Source: Galactobacter valiniphilus (lineage in GTDB: Bacteria > Actinomycetota > Actinomycetes > Actinomycetales > Micrococcaceae). From it: a stretch of 64,000 nt of DNA. Below the pieces are notes generated by a model that saw only the letters and a program-made list of their open reading frames with translations, was not told the origin of the DNA and made no database searches. Shown here piece after piece: positions 16,154-24,561 of the stretch. The translations under genes and the position numbers were made by a program. Location of the stretch: assembly GCF_003575975.1 (NCBI RefSeq), contig NZ_QQXK01000011.1, positions 41,313-105,312 on the forward strand, written 5' to 3'. Position 1 is the first letter of the stretch. Each line of letters opens with the position of its first letter.

Positions 16154-16627
16154 ATGAAGGACTCAGGCGATCTGCTGGCGATCGGCGAGGTGGCGCGGCG
16201 CTCCGGGCTCGCCGTGTCGGCGATCCGCTACTACGAGCAGCTCGGGCTGATCGCGAGCGAGCGCACCGGCGGCGGACAGCGGCGCTTCCACCGCTTTGTG
16301 CTGCGCCGCCTCGCCGTCATCCATGCCGCCCAGCGGGTGGGGGTGCCGCTGGCCAGAATCGCGGCGGACCTCAAGCCGTTTCCGCTGGACGCACCGCTGA
16401 GCAAGCGCGACTGGGTCCGCCTCTCCAAGGCGTGGCGACCGCTCCTGGAGGCGCGCATCGCCGAGCTGAGTGCCATCCGGGACGGCCTCTCGATGTGCAT
16501 CGGCTGCGGCTGCCTCTCCATGCGTCAATGCGCCGTCTACAACCCGGACGACGCCCTGGGCGCCGACGCGGCCGGCCCCCGGCGCCTGTTCCCGCGGCTC
16601 GAGGACGAGGGCGACCTGCCGTTCTGA
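16154..16627 (+). CDS. soxR: Redox-sensitive MerR-family activator SoxR
   Basis: 157 residues. The winged helix-turn-helix is at about 8-75 (LLAIGEVARRSGLAVSAIRYYEQLGL), a dimerisation helix follows, and the [2Fe-2S] ligands are intact as C-x2-C-x-C-x5-C (Cys115, 118, 120, 126). SoxR is activated by oxidation of this cluster by redox-cycling compounds such as phenazines and quinones. In actinobacteria it controls a few local genes rather than soxS; here the only box seen is in front of the divergent hydrolase. ATG at 16154 fits the family N-terminus. The 3' end overlaps the convergent transporter gene by 91 bp. Confidence 0.95.
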   Translation: MKDSGDLLAIGEVARRSGLAVSAIRYYEQLGLIASERTGGGQRRFHRFVLRRLAVIHAAQRVGVPLARIAADLKPFPLDAPLSKRDWVRLSKAWRPLLEARIAELSAIRDGLSMCIGCGCLSMRQCAVYNPDDALGADAAGPRRLFPRLEDEGDLPF

Positions 16628-17511
16628 GCGCGGCGGCGCTCCCCCGCGGGGCCGGTCCGCCCCGTGCGCAGCTGCAGCACCACGGCGCCCGCGCCGAGCG
16701 CGAGCCCCACGCCCGTGAGGATGCCGGGCACCTCGCCCACGAGCGGCCAGGACAGCACCGAGGCCGCGGCGGGGATGAGCGCGAATTGCAGCGAGGCCGT
16801 CCGCGCGCCGAACGTGCGCACCGTCGAGGCGTAGAGCGTGGTGCCGGCGAGCCCGCACAGCGTCAGCAGGACCGGGAGCGCCCAGGCCCCCGGCTCCGCC
16901 GAGACGTGGCCGGGCATCGCCGCGGCCAGGCCGAGCGCGAGCGGCACGGAGACGCTCACGCCGATCGCGGTAAACGCGAGCGGGTGCACTCCCCCGAGCG
17001 CGCGGCCCTGAATCAACGAACCGCCCGCGAGCCCGAACAGCCCCACGAGCGCGCCCACCACGCCGGGACCCACGGCGGGGTTCTCGAGGATACGCGGGAG
17101 GCAAGCCACGGCCACCGCGGCGGCGGCGAGCGCCACGGCGATCCAGGCTCGCGACCCGATGCCGCGGCGCGTGACCGCCACGCTCAGGAGCGCCGTCACG
17201 GCCGGGTTCAGCGCCACGACCAGCGCCGTCACCCCGGCCCCCACGCCGTGCGTCATGGCCCAGTACGCGCCGAGGAACTGCGCGCCCTGCACCAGCAGGC
17301 CGGCGGCGAGCGCCGCGAGCAACGCGCCCCGGGCCGGCAGCGCCAGCCCGCGCAGCAGCACCACGGGCCAGAGCAGGGCCGCCGTCAACACAAAACGCAG
17401 GGCGATGAGCCAGAACGGCGAGAGGCCCTGGAGAGCCAGGGCGCCGAGCGGGTAACCGGCGGCGTAGACGAGCACGGTGGCGGTGCCGAGGGCGAGGAGT
17501 CGGGTGTTCAT
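16537..17511 (-). CDS. EamA-family (DMT) transporter
   Basis: 324 residues with ten hydrophobic helices in two EamA repeats (helix 1 begins TRLLALGTATVLVYAAG; the second repeat runs through FGLAGGSLIQGRALGGVHP). Helix 10 ends near residue 285. The last 35 or so residues are Arg, Ser and Pro rich and read antisense through the 3' end of soxR; such a tail is unusual and the true C-terminus may have been lost by a nearby indel. Export of amino acids, nucleosides or other metabolites is typical for the family. The start at 17511 is 100 bp from a divergent LysR gene. Confidence 0.8.
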   Translation of the reverse strand: MNTRLLALGTATVLVYAAGYPLGALALQGLSPFWLIALRFVLTAALLWPVVLLRGLALPARGALLAALAAGLLVQGAQFLGAYWAMTHGVGAGVTALVVALNPAVTALLSVAVTRRGIGSRAWIAVALAAAAVAVACLPRILENPAVGPGVVGALVGLFGLAGGSLIQGRALGGVHPLAFTAIGVSVSVPLALGLAAAMPGHVSAEPGAWALPVLLTLCGLAGTTLYASTVRTFGARTASLQFALIPAAASVLSWPLVGEVPGILTGVGLALGAGAVVLQLRTGRTGPAGERRRAQNGRSPSSSSRGNRRRGPAASAPRASSGL

Positions 17512-17558
17512 GTCCTCCAGGCTGGGGCCGCTTCGCCCCCGCGCCGCCAACCCATCAG

Positions 17559-17573
17559 GAATCTCGATGATTC
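17559..17573. promoter_or_regulatory. Candidate LysR-type site
   Basis: GAATCTCGATGATTC is a perfect 5-5-5 inverted repeat of T-N11-A type, centred in the 100-bp gap between the EamA transporter and the divergent LysR gene. Confidence 0.5.
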
Positions 17574-17610
17574 ATTGCGGTGCCCCGCCCGCGCCTGCCA
17601 CGCTAGGCGG

Positions 17611-18436
17611 GTGAGAACCCTCGACATCGCCGCGCTGCGCTCGCTCACGGCCGTCTCCTCCTTCGCGGGGGTGGCACGGGCCGCAGAGGTCCTGCACGTC
17701 TCCCAGCCCACGGTCTCCGGGCACCTGCGCCGCCTCGAGGCCGAGCTCGGCACGCCGCTCACGCACCGCCTGGGCCGCAACATCGCCTTCACTTCGGCGG
17801 GCGAGGATCTCGTGCGCCGCGCGCACCGCCTCCTTGCCCTGCACGACGACGCCGTGGACGCCTTGCTGGGGCGGGCGGGGGATGAGCTCGTGGTCGCCGC
17901 GAGCGACCTCGCGGCCGCGCCGTTGGTCCGCGTCGCGGCCGCTGCGCTGCAGGAGCGGTTCCCCGGGAGGCCCGTGTGTTTTCGCTTCCACCGCTCCGAG
18001 CGGTTGCGGGCGATCGTCCAGGAGGGCGGGGCCGATGTGGTGCTCGCCTTCACCGACCTGGGCACGGGGTCCGTCACCCTCGGCCACGCGGAGCTGGGCT
18101 GGTTCCGCGCCGACTCCGATGTCCCCGTGCCCGAGCACCGGCTCGTGCTCTTCACCCGGCCGTGCAGCCTGCGCGAGGCGATCGAGGATACCGTGGAGGG
18201 CCTCGGCGTGAACGTGGCCCGCGAGGCCCTCGACCTCACGGGCGTGCTGTCGGCCGTACGCGAGGGCGTGGGCCTCACGGCCCTCCCCCTGGGTCACCGC
18301 ACCGAGGTGGGGCTGCGCCGCGTCGAGGGCCCCGCTGCTCTGCCGACCCTGCGGCTCTCCGCGCCTCGGCCTGGCGGCCAAGCCGGTGCTCGAGGCGCTG
18401 CGTGCCGAGACGGCGCGCGTGCAGCCGGGCGCCTGA
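17611..18436 (+). pseudogene. LysR-family regulator, frameshifted near the 3' end
   Basis: GTG at 17611 starts TLDIAALRSLTAVSSFAGVARA, with the helix-turn-helix VLHVSQPTVSGHLRRLEAELG, and the effector domain continues to LPTLRLSA at about codon 250. There an extra C in GCGCCTCGG (about 18363) shifts the frame. The expected ending GLAAKPVLEALRAETARVQPGA to TGA 18434-18436 is intact in the next frame. With the C removed the protein would be about 274 residues, normal for the family though slightly short. It probably controls the divergent EamA transporter. Either a sequencing error or a recent loss. Confidence 0.75.
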
Positions 18437-18488
18437 GTCGGCGGCCCCGCGCCCGAACCCGTTCGCGCGGCCTCCCCGGGGACGCGAC

Positions 18489-18519
18489 AGGGCGCCGCCC
18501 CAGAACGGGACGGCGCCCT
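18489..18519. terminator. Hairpin terminator between convergent genes
   Basis: AGGGCGCCG (18489-18497) pairs with CGGCGCCCT (18511-18519), between the LysR remnant and the VOC gene ending at 18549. Confidence 0.65.
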
Positions 18520-18548
18520 CACACACCGGGTCGCCCGGCGGGGCGCTG

Positions 18549-19328
18549 CTACTCGGCCGCCGGCAGCTGGATCAGGCCGAAGGCCTCGCCCTCGGGACCG
18601 GTCACCACGGACATGCGCCCGAACGGCGAGTCCATGGGCGGCATGAGCACGGTGCCGCCGAGCTCGCCCACCTTGGCCGTATCGGCGTCCACGCCGGCCG
18701 AGCCGAACCACGTGAGCCAGTAGTTCGGCACCCCCTCAGGGATGTCGGTGTCCAGCTGGATCCCGCCCAGGCCCTCGCCCTGAGGCTCGCGGTCGAAGGT
18801 GGCGTACGTGAGCCACTCGGAGGAGAGGTCGTTGAAGGTGTAGCCGAAGAGCTTGCCGTAGAACTCCTGCGCCGCGACGAAGTCATGCGTGTGCAGCTCG
18901 TTCCAGATCAGGGCACCCGGCTCGTTGTAGAGGCCCGCGCCGATGTGCAGCTTGGCCTCCCACACGCCAAACGCCGCCCCCACGGTGTCGATGCCCACGA
19001 GCATGCGCCCCACGTCCAGGACGTCGAAGGGCTCCACGGCCACCTGGCCCCCGGCCGCCTGCACGCGCGCCGCCACGTCGTCGGCGGAATCCGCGGCGAA
19101 GTATGTGGTCCACACGCACGGCCAGTTCGGGTCCATCGCGGGGCCGATGCCGGCCACCTGGTGGCCGCCCTTGGACGCCATGTTGTAGTGCCCGGCCTCC
19201 TCGCCGGCGTCCTGAAACTCCCAGCCGAAGAGGCCGCCGTAGAACGCCTTGGCGCCCTCGAGATCCTTCACCGACAGGTCCACCCAGCTGGGCGTTCCCT
19301 CGGGCCAACGTTCGCTGCGAATGGGCAT
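18549..19328 (-). CDS. Two-domain VOC (glyoxalase-fold) family protein
   Basis: 259 residues made of two vicinal-oxygen-chelate modules. The first begins TPSWVDLSVKDLEGAKAFYGGLFGWEF, the second ALIWNELHTHDFVAAQEFYGKLFGY and ends FGRMSVVTGPEGEAFGLIQ. The double-domain form with the start PIRSERWPEGTPSWVDL is common in actinobacteria (for example the 27-kDa antigen Cfp30B group in mycobacteria). Function is unknown; resistance or small-molecule binding is usual for the superfamily. The start at 19328 is chosen from the family N-terminus. It stands alone between terminators. Confidence 0.9.
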   Translation of the reverse strand: MPIRSERWPEGTPSWVDLSVKDLEGAKAFYGGLFGWEFQDAGEEAGHYNMASKGGHQVAGIGPAMDPNWPCVWTTYFAADSADDVAARVQAAGGQVAVEPFDVLDVGRMLVGIDTVGAAFGVWEAKLHIGAGLYNEPGALIWNELHTHDFVAAQEFYGKLFGYTFNDLSSEWLTYATFDREPQGEGLGGIQLDTDIPEGVPNYWLTWFGSAGVDADTAKVGELGGTVLMPPMDSPFGRMSVVTGPEGEAFGLIQLPAAE

Positions 19329-19481
19329 GGCGCTCCTTCGAGCCGGAGGGCCTCCCCGGCCCTCATCGGCGGCCGCGAAGCGCGGCCTCGCACAAGGTAG
19401 CCCCGCGCCCCGACACCGCACCAGGGGCGCGGCAGGACTTTTCCGGACGGTTCATCGCGCGGCCGCCGGGCGGGCCGGGGC

Positions 19482-19951
19482 TCAGCCCGGCGAGCTCCCC
19501 CGGCGCACGTCGGCGACGTGGTGGGAGATGTCGTGTTCAACGAACTGCAGCAGGCTCAGCACCGTGAAGGGCACGCCGTCCCCGCGGTGGCCGCGGCGGC
19601 CCAGTCGCGCCGCACCACGTTGGCGACGTCGCCGTCCCAGTTCGCGAACTGCGGGTCGTCGGTCTCCAGCATCGAGGCCACGCGCAGGGCCAGCAGCCGG
19701 GCCATGTCCCTCACATGGGATCCGTATTCAATGGCGGACCACACCGTGGGCTCGGGCCGCACGGCCGCCTCGGGACCGGCCAGCAGCGCCGGCCACGCGC
19801 CCAAGGCGCGCGTCAGCTCCTCACGCAAGCGCCCGACGTCGGGCGTTGGCTCCCAGCCGCATTCGCGGCACCCGCTCTCCAGGACGAAGGTCCAGTCGCG
19901 GCTTTCGCTTGGGATGCTCGGTGGGTGCCGTTCCATGCCGGGGCAGTACAC
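19482..19951 (-). pseudogene. DinB-like protein with an internal deletion and frameshift
   Basis: The first 117 or so codons are a typical actinobacterial DinB-like helical bundle (FVLESGCRECGWEPTPDVG, TVWSAIEYGSHVRDMARLLALR, NWDGDVANVVRRDWAAA). The frame then stops at TGA after SRC (19556). One frame over the family's C-terminus resumes at once as GDGVPFTVLSLLQFVEHDISHH and VADVRRG, ending at 19482. Roughly 30 residues that normally separate the two parts are missing, so about 100 bp have been deleted with loss of frame. This is a genuine deletion rather than a one-base error. DinB-like proteins bind a metal through three His; one of them lies in the detached part. Confidence 0.75.
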
Positions 19952-19980
19952 CTAGGCAGCCCGCAGCCAGCCACAGCAAC

Positions 19981-20016
19981 GAGGGGCCCCGCACGGCATG
20001 CCGTGCGAGGCCCCTC
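19981..20016. terminator. Loopless 18-bp palindrome, terminator
   Basis: Arms 19981-19998 and 19999-20016 pair with one mismatch, in the gap between the convergent-side DinB remnant start (19951) and the stop of the dehydrogenase (20033). Confidence 0.7.
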
Positions 20017-20032
20017 GCGATTCAAGCCGGAA

Positions 20033-21010
20033 TCAGGGGCGCAGGAGCACCTTGCCCGTACGGCCCGGGGTCGCCTGCAGCTCGAGCGCGGCGGGCAGCT
20101 CGTCGAAGGCGAAGACGCCGGCGGTCGGCAGGGTCACCTGGCCCGCTGCCACTCGCTGGAAGATCTCACCCATGAGGGCTGCCTTCTGCGCGGGTTCCAT
20201 CGCGGCGGAGACCTTTGAACCCCAGAAGCCGCGCACCGTGAGCTCCTTGAAGATCACATCGGAGGACGGGATGGGCATGGTGTAGCCGGCCATGGCGCCG
20301 AACACCACGAGCGTGCCGCCCTGCGCCAGGAGCTTCACGAGCTCGCCGGCGATGTCGCCGCCCACCTGGTCCACGGCGGCCTTGATGGGGGCGCCGCCCG
20401 TGATCTCCAGCGCGCGCTCGCGCCACTGCGGATCCTCGGTGGAGACCACGGTCTCGATGCCCTGCGCCGCCAGCTCGGCCACGCCGGCCTCGCGGCGCAC
20501 CACGCCCAGGGCGTTGACGCCGCGGGCGCGGGCGAACTGCGTCACGAGGCGGCCCACGGCGCCGTTGGCTCCGTCGATCACGAGCCAGTCGCCGGCCTCG
20601 AGGCCCAGGGAGTCCAGCAAGGACAGCGCCGAGAACGGCATGGAAATGAGCTGCGCGGCGGCCTCGTCGGCGATGGCGTCCGGGACGGGGATCAGGCCGG
20701 CGGCGGAGGCCGTGAAGAGCTCGGCCCAGGCGCCGAAGCGCCCGCCGATCACCACGCGCTGGCCCACGGCCAGCCCCGTCACGCCCTCGCCGAGGGCCTC
20801 GACCACACCGAGCGCCTCGGTGCCGGCGCCGGCGGGGAGCTCCGGCTTGAAGCCGTAGACGCCCTTCACGGTGAGGACGTCGTGGTTGTGGATGGGGCTC
20901 AGGACCAGGCGGACGAGGGCCTCGCCGGCGCCCGGGGTGGGGGCTTCGGCCTCGGTGGGACGTAGGACGGCGGCGGGATCGCCGAAGGTCTCGTGGGACA
21001 GGACGCGCAT
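20033..21010 (-). CDS. Quinone oxidoreductase-like MDR protein (zinc-free)
   Basis: 325 residues. N-terminal GroES-like domain (FGDPAAVLRPTEAEAPTPGAG, HNHDVLTVKGVYG, GTEALGVVEALGEGV) and a Rossmann domain with GDWLVIDGANGAVGRLVTQFA, the A-x2-G-x2-A/G NADPH motif of zeta-crystallin / quinone reductase types. Zinc ligands are absent. It resembles the trans-2-enoyl-CoA / MECR branch; NADPH-dependent reduction of enones or quinones is the likely class of reaction. The start at 21010 is 52 bp after the DUF1304 gene's stop in the same direction, so both probably form an operon under the TetR operator at 21474. Confidence 0.88.
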   Translation of the reverse strand: MRVLSHETFGDPAAVLRPTEAEAPTPGAGEALVRLVLSPIHNHDVLTVKGVYGFKPELPAGAGTEALGVVEALGEGVTGLAVGQRVVIGGRFGAWAELFTASAAGLIPVPDAIADEAAAQLISMPFSALSLLDSLGLEAGDWLVIDGANGAVGRLVTQFARARGVNALGVVRREAGVAELAAQGIETVVSTEDPQWRERALEITGGAPIKAAVDQVGGDIAGELVKLLAQGGTLVVFGAMAGYTMPIPSSDVIFKELTVRGFWGSKVSAAMEPAQKAALMGEIFQRVAAGQVTLPTAGVFAFDELPAALELQATPGRTGKVLLRP

Positions 21011-21061
21011 GGTGTTGCTCCTAGAAAACGCGGGGTGGTGCTGAGTGAAGTACAGGGGCGC

Positions 21062-21454
21062 TCAAGTGAGCGCGGCGCCAAGGGCCGTGAGGACGACGGC
21101 GAGCAGCGGGAGGGTGCCCTGCTTGAGGGCGGCGGCGCGGTGCTGGCGCGAGGAGAGCAGCAGAACCAGCGCGGCGGCGAGCATGCTGCCCACCCCGGCG
21201 AGGACGAGCGTGAGGCCGACGGTCCGCGCGCCGGCCGCCACGGCGATGACGCCGCCGGCGGCCATCAGCGCCAGGAAGAGGTTGTAGAAGCCCTGGTTGA
21301 AGGCCAGCGGCTTGGTCACCCTGGCCTCCTCGGCGCTGCCGATCCCGAAGGTCTTGCGCGCGGCGGGACCCTCCCAGGACACCGACTCCATCCAGAAGAT
21401 GTACACGTGCAGGGCCGCGGCGAGCGCGGCAAGGATGAGCCCGGCGACGAGCAT
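21062..21454 (-). CDS. DUF1304 membrane protein
   Basis: 130 residues with four hydrophobic helices. The family signature HVYIFWMESVSWEG follows helix 1, then TFGI and NQGFYNLFLA. DUF1304 proteins are small integral membrane proteins of unknown function, often linked to oxidoreductases and TetR regulators as here. First gene of a probable two-gene unit with the quinone oxidoreductase. The start at 21454 is 20 bp from the operator and 90 bp from the divergent TetR gene. Confidence 0.9.
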   Translation of the reverse strand: MLVAGLILAALAAALHVYIFWMESVSWEGPAARKTFGIGSAEEARVTKPLAFNQGFYNLFLALMAAGGVIAVAAGARTVGLTLVLAGVGSMLAAALVLLLSSRQHRAAALKQGTLPLLAVVLTALGAALT

Positions 21455-21473
21455 GACGACCTCCGTTTATTGG

Positions 21474-21507
21474 ACCGACCGTTTCACTATATGCTGAAAC
21501 GGTCGGT
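21474..21507. promoter_or_regulatory. TetR operator, perfect 13-bp inverted repeat
   Basis: ACCGACCGTTTCA (21474-21486) and its exact complement (21495-21507) flank CTATATGC, which itself offers a -10-like TATATGC. It lies midway between the divergent DUF1304 and TetR starts and would repress both directions. Confidence 0.88.
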
Positions 21508-21543
21508 ACACAAGTCGCCGTGCCGACGGAACAGGAGCTTGGC

Positions 21544-22122
21544 ATGGGCCGCACCCGCACCTTCGACACGGACGCCGCCGTCCTCGCCGCGCGCGAAACC
21601 TTCTGGGCGCGCGGCTTTGAGGAAACCTCGGTCCCCGACCTCGAGGCCGCCACGGGCCTGAACCGTTCCAGCCTCTACCACTCGTTCGGCTCCAAGCGCG
21701 GCCTCTTCGACGCCGCCGTGCGCAGCTACCTCGACGAGGTGATCCGCCCGCCACTGGTCCCCTTGATGCTCGACGACGTGGCACCCGGCGCGCTGCAGTC
21801 CTACCTTGAGCGCGTGGCCGGCTGGGCCGGCTCCGCCGGCCAGGGCAACGGTTGCCTCCTCCTCAACGCGGCGGCCGGCGGGCTCGCCCACGACGAGACG
21901 ATGTCCGAGGGCATCCGCGCCTACCACGCCGAACTGCTCGCGGCCCTGGGCCGCGGGGTCCGCGCCGCCCGCCCGAACCTGGACCCGAAGGCCGCCGACG
22001 AACTCGCTGCGGAGCTCACGGGGTCCGTGGTGGCGGCACTGCTGTTGGTCCGCGTGGACCCGGCGGCCGCCGAGCAGCTCCTACGTCTGGCCGCCCGCCG
22101 CGCGGAGGCGGCCGCTTCCTAG
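21544..22122 (+). CDS. TetR-family repressor, divergent from DUF1304-oxidoreductase unit
   Basis: 192 residues. Helix-turn-helix at about 8-55: TFDTDAAVLAARETFWARGF, ETSVPDLEAATGLNRSSLYH, SFGSKRGLFDAAV. This N-terminus (GRTRTFD) belongs to the AcrR/NemR-like group, many of which sense electrophiles or quinones. NGCLLLNAAAG in the ligand domain carries a Cys at about 104, typical of the TetR_C group that includes cysteine-based sensors. ATG at 21544 follows CAGGAG by six bases. With the adjacent quinone-type reductase, a role in electrophile or quinone response is a reasonable inference. Confidence 0.88.
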   Translation: MGRTRTFDTDAAVLAARETFWARGFEETSVPDLEAATGLNRSSLYHSFGSKRGLFDAAVRSYLDEVIRPPLVPLMLDDVAPGALQSYLERVAGWAGSAGQGNGCLLLNAAAGGLAHDETMSEGIRAYHAELLAALGRGVRAARPNLDPKAADELAAELTGSVVAALLLVRVDPAAAEQLLRLAARRAEAAAS

Positions 22123-22223
22123 CCGCACTTAGAGCTATCACCCCGGGCTGCCGCTCCCCTTCACCCCTCCACTCCGATCAGGGGGGTGGTTGCGGCGCCG
22201 AGGAACGCCGGGGGACCCTCCGC

Positions 22224-24359
22224 TCAGCGTCCCACGGCGTCGAGGCTCAGGTCCACGCGCCGCAGGCGCTGGGCGTTGAGCGCTACCACCACGGTGGACG
22301 CGCTCATGAGCAGCGCCCCCACACTCATGGGCATCACGATGCCCCACGGCGCGAGCACCCCCGCCGCGAGCGGCACGGCCAGCAGGTTGTAGCCTGCTGC
22401 CCACCCCAGGTTCTGCTTCATGATCTTGGTTGAGGCGCTGGAGAGCGTGCGCAGGGCCACGACGGCGCGCGGATCACCCGAGGCGAGGACCACGCCGGCG
22501 GAGCCGATCGCCACGTCCGTGCCGCCGCCCATCGCGATGCCAACATCGGCCGAGGCGAGCGCCGGGGCGTCATTCACGCCGTCGCCCACCATGGCCACGA
22601 CCTTGCCCTCCGCGCGCAGCTCGGCGACCTTGCCCGCCTTCTCCTCGGGGCGCACCCCGGCAAAGACGCGCCGGATCCCCAGCTCCGCGGCCACGTAGCG
22701 CGCGACGGGCTCGGCGTCGCCCGTGATCATCACGACCTCCACACCCTGCGCCCGCAGCGCCGCCACGGCGGCCCGCGACTCGGGGCGGATCGCATCGGCG
22801 AGGCGCAGCGCGCCGATCACCGCGCCATCGCGCGTCACGTGGAGCACGGTGGCTCCCTCCGCGCCCCAGGAGGGCGCGACGTCGAGCGCTTCAAGCCCCT
22901 CCTCCGCCAGGAGGGCGGGCCCGCCCACCCGCACGACGGAGCCTCCCACCAGGGCGCGCACGCCCACCGCCGGGTGGCTCGCGAAGTCGGTGGCGGCCGG
23001 CACCGCGAGTCCGCGCTCGGCAGCGGCGGCCACGATGGCGCGGGCGAGCGGGTGCTCGCTGTCCGCCTCCGCGGCCGCCGCGAGCGCGAGGAGCACGTCC
23101 TCGCTTACGCCCGCCACGGGATGGGCGGCGGTGACGGCCGGAGCGCCCTCCGTGAGGGTGCCGGTCTTGTCGAAGAGGACGGCGTCCACGGTGCGCATGG
23201 TCTCCAGCGCCAGGCGGTCCTTGACGAGCAGCCCGGAGCGGGCGGCCTTGGCCGTGGCAATGGAGACGACGAGCGGGATGGCCAGGCCGAGGGCGTGGGG
23301 GCACGCGACGACGAGCACTGTGATGGTGCGCTCGACCGCGGAATCCGGATGGCCGAGCGCCATCCAGACGATGGCGGTGATGACCGCAGCACCGAGGGCA
23401 AACCAGAAGAGCCAGCCGGCCGCGGTGTCGGCGAGGCGCTGGGCGCGAGTCGTGGAGCTCTGCGCCTCGGCGACCATGCGGGAGATGCCGGCCAAGGCGG
23501 TGTTGTCTCCGGCCGCGGTGACCCGGACGCGCAGACCCGAGTCGGTGGCGACGGTGCCGCCCACGACCGTGTCCCCCACGCCGCGCTTGACCGGCGCCGA
23601 CTCACCGGTGATGAGCGATTCGTCCAGGTGGGCCTCGCCCTGCGTGATGGTGCCGTCCGCCGGCACGGCACCGCCGGGGCGCACGACGACGAGGTCGCCC
23701 ACGCGGAGCGCGGCGGGGGTCACCGTGACGACGTCCTCACCCTCGATGCGTTCGGCCTCCTCGGGGAGCAGGGCCGCGAGGGAGTCCAGGGCGCTGGAGG
23801 TCGCGGCGAGCGAACGCATCTCGATCCAGTGGCCCAGCAGCATGATCACGATGAGGAGCGCGAGCTCCCACCAGAACTCCAGGCTCATGGGGAGCAGGTG
23901 CAGGCTGGAACCCCACGAGGCGAGGAAGGCGACCGTGATGGCCAGCGCGATGAGCGTCATCATGGCGGGCTTGCGGGCCTTGAGCTCGTCCACGGCGCCG
24001 GTGAGGAACGGGCGGCCGCCCCACACGTACATGACCGTTCCGAGCACGGGCGCGATCCAGGCGGTCCAGCCGCCCATCGGCAGCTCGTAGCCGATGATGT
24101 GCGCGAACATCGGGCTGAAGGCCACGACCGGCACCGCAAGGATCAGCATGATCCAGAAGAGGCGACGGAAGACCGCGACGTGGCCCGCGTGGCCGCCGTG
24201 AGCGGCGTGGCCCGCGTGCTCATCATGACCAGCGTGGCCGGAGTGGTCCGCGGCGGTGCCACGCCCCTCGTGGCCCTCATGCCCCGCGTGATCCATGGGC
24301 TCGTGGTGGTGGCCGCTCGCCGCGGGAGCGCTGCCGTGGTGTTCGTGGTGGGCGTTCAT
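22224..24359 (-). CDS. copB: CopB-type P1B-3 copper-translocating ATPase
   Basis: 711 residues. A His-, Gly- and Ala-rich metal-binding tail occupies residues 1-60 with repeated H-A-G-H units. It is followed by eight membrane helices; the CPH translocation motif (about 353-355) defines the P1B-3 subgroup (Cu+, Cu2+, Ag+), unlike the CPC of CopA. TGES (about 251), DKTGT (phosphorylated Asp at about 397) and MVGDGVNDAPAL are all present. The open frame extends to an ATG at 24371, but that codon lies inside the CsoR-like box, so the Met at 24359 is preferred. It functions in copper efflux at the cytoplasmic membrane. Confidence 0.93.
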   Translation of the reverse strand: MNAHHEHHGSAPAASGHHHEPMDHAGHEGHEGRGTAADHSGHAGHDEHAGHAAHGGHAGHVAVFRRLFWIMLILAVPVVAFSPMFAHIIGYELPMGGWTAWIAPVLGTVMYVWGGRPFLTGAVDELKARKPAMMTLIALAITVAFLASWGSSLHLLPMSLEFWWELALLIVIMLLGHWIEMRSLAATSSALDSLAALLPEEAERIEGEDVVTVTPAALRVGDLVVVRPGGAVPADGTITQGEAHLDESLITGESAPVKRGVGDTVVGGTVATDSGLRVRVTAAGDNTALAGISRMVAEAQSSTTRAQRLADTAAGWLFWFALGAAVITAIVWMALGHPDSAVERTITVLVVACPHALGLAIPLVVSIATAKAARSGLLVKDRLALETMRTVDAVLFDKTGTLTEGAPAVTAAHPVAGVSEDVLLALAAAAEADSEHPLARAIVAAAAERGLAVPAATDFASHPAVGVRALVGGSVVRVGGPALLAEEGLEALDVAPSWGAEGATVLHVTRDGAVIGALRLADAIRPESRAAVAALRAQGVEVVMITGDAEPVARYVAAELGIRRVFAGVRPEEKAGKVAELRAEGKVVAMVGDGVNDAPALASADVGIAMGGGTDVAIGSAGVVLASGDPRAVVALRTLSSASTKIMKQNLGWAAGYNLLAVPLAAGVLAPWGIVMPMSVGALLMSASTVVVALNAQRLRRVDLSLDAVGR

Positions 24360-24369
24360 GCGGCCAACC

Positions 24370-24390
24370 ATATACCCCTAGGGGGTATAT
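24370..24390. promoter_or_regulatory. CsoR-like copper operator
   Basis: ATATACCCCTAGGGGGTATAT, a near-perfect palindrome with the C4-TAG-G4 centre typical of CsoR-family operators, directly in front of the copper ATPase. The csoR gene itself is not in the window. Confidence 0.85.
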
Positions 24391-24419
24391 GGCAAGTGTG
24401 GCTTCCCTCGGTCCACAGA

Positions 24420-24477
24420 ACTTGGAGTGCGAAATGCACTCAAGGAGCGGCCCTTGAGCGCATTTCGCACTCCAAGT
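24420..24477. repeat. Long hairpin repeat, family 1 copy c
   Basis: 26-bp arms (24420-24445, 24452-24477) with a single mismatch and loop AGCGGC running into CC. It shares GGAGTGC-AAATG with copies a and b, but the base after GTGC is G instead of C and the opposite arm changes to match, a compensatory change. It lies between the copper operator and the mini surface protein, in a 319-bp interval that otherwise holds the 24528-24586 element. Confidence 0.8.
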
Positions 24478-24527
24478 GGCCGGCGGCCGGAACTCGGCTG
24501 CGCGCCACACCCCAGCGCAGACAAAAA

Positions 24528-24558
24528 GGAAGCCCCGGCCGATCCGGCCGGGGCTTCC
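24528..24558 (-). terminator. Rho-independent terminator
   Basis: GGAAGCCCCGGCC (24528-24540) pairs perfectly with 24546-24558. On the minus strand it is followed by five Us. It ends transcripts coming from the LAATG protein gene or from a short RNA starting at the 25-nt element beside it. Confidence 0.85.
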
Positions 24559-24561
24559 TGC

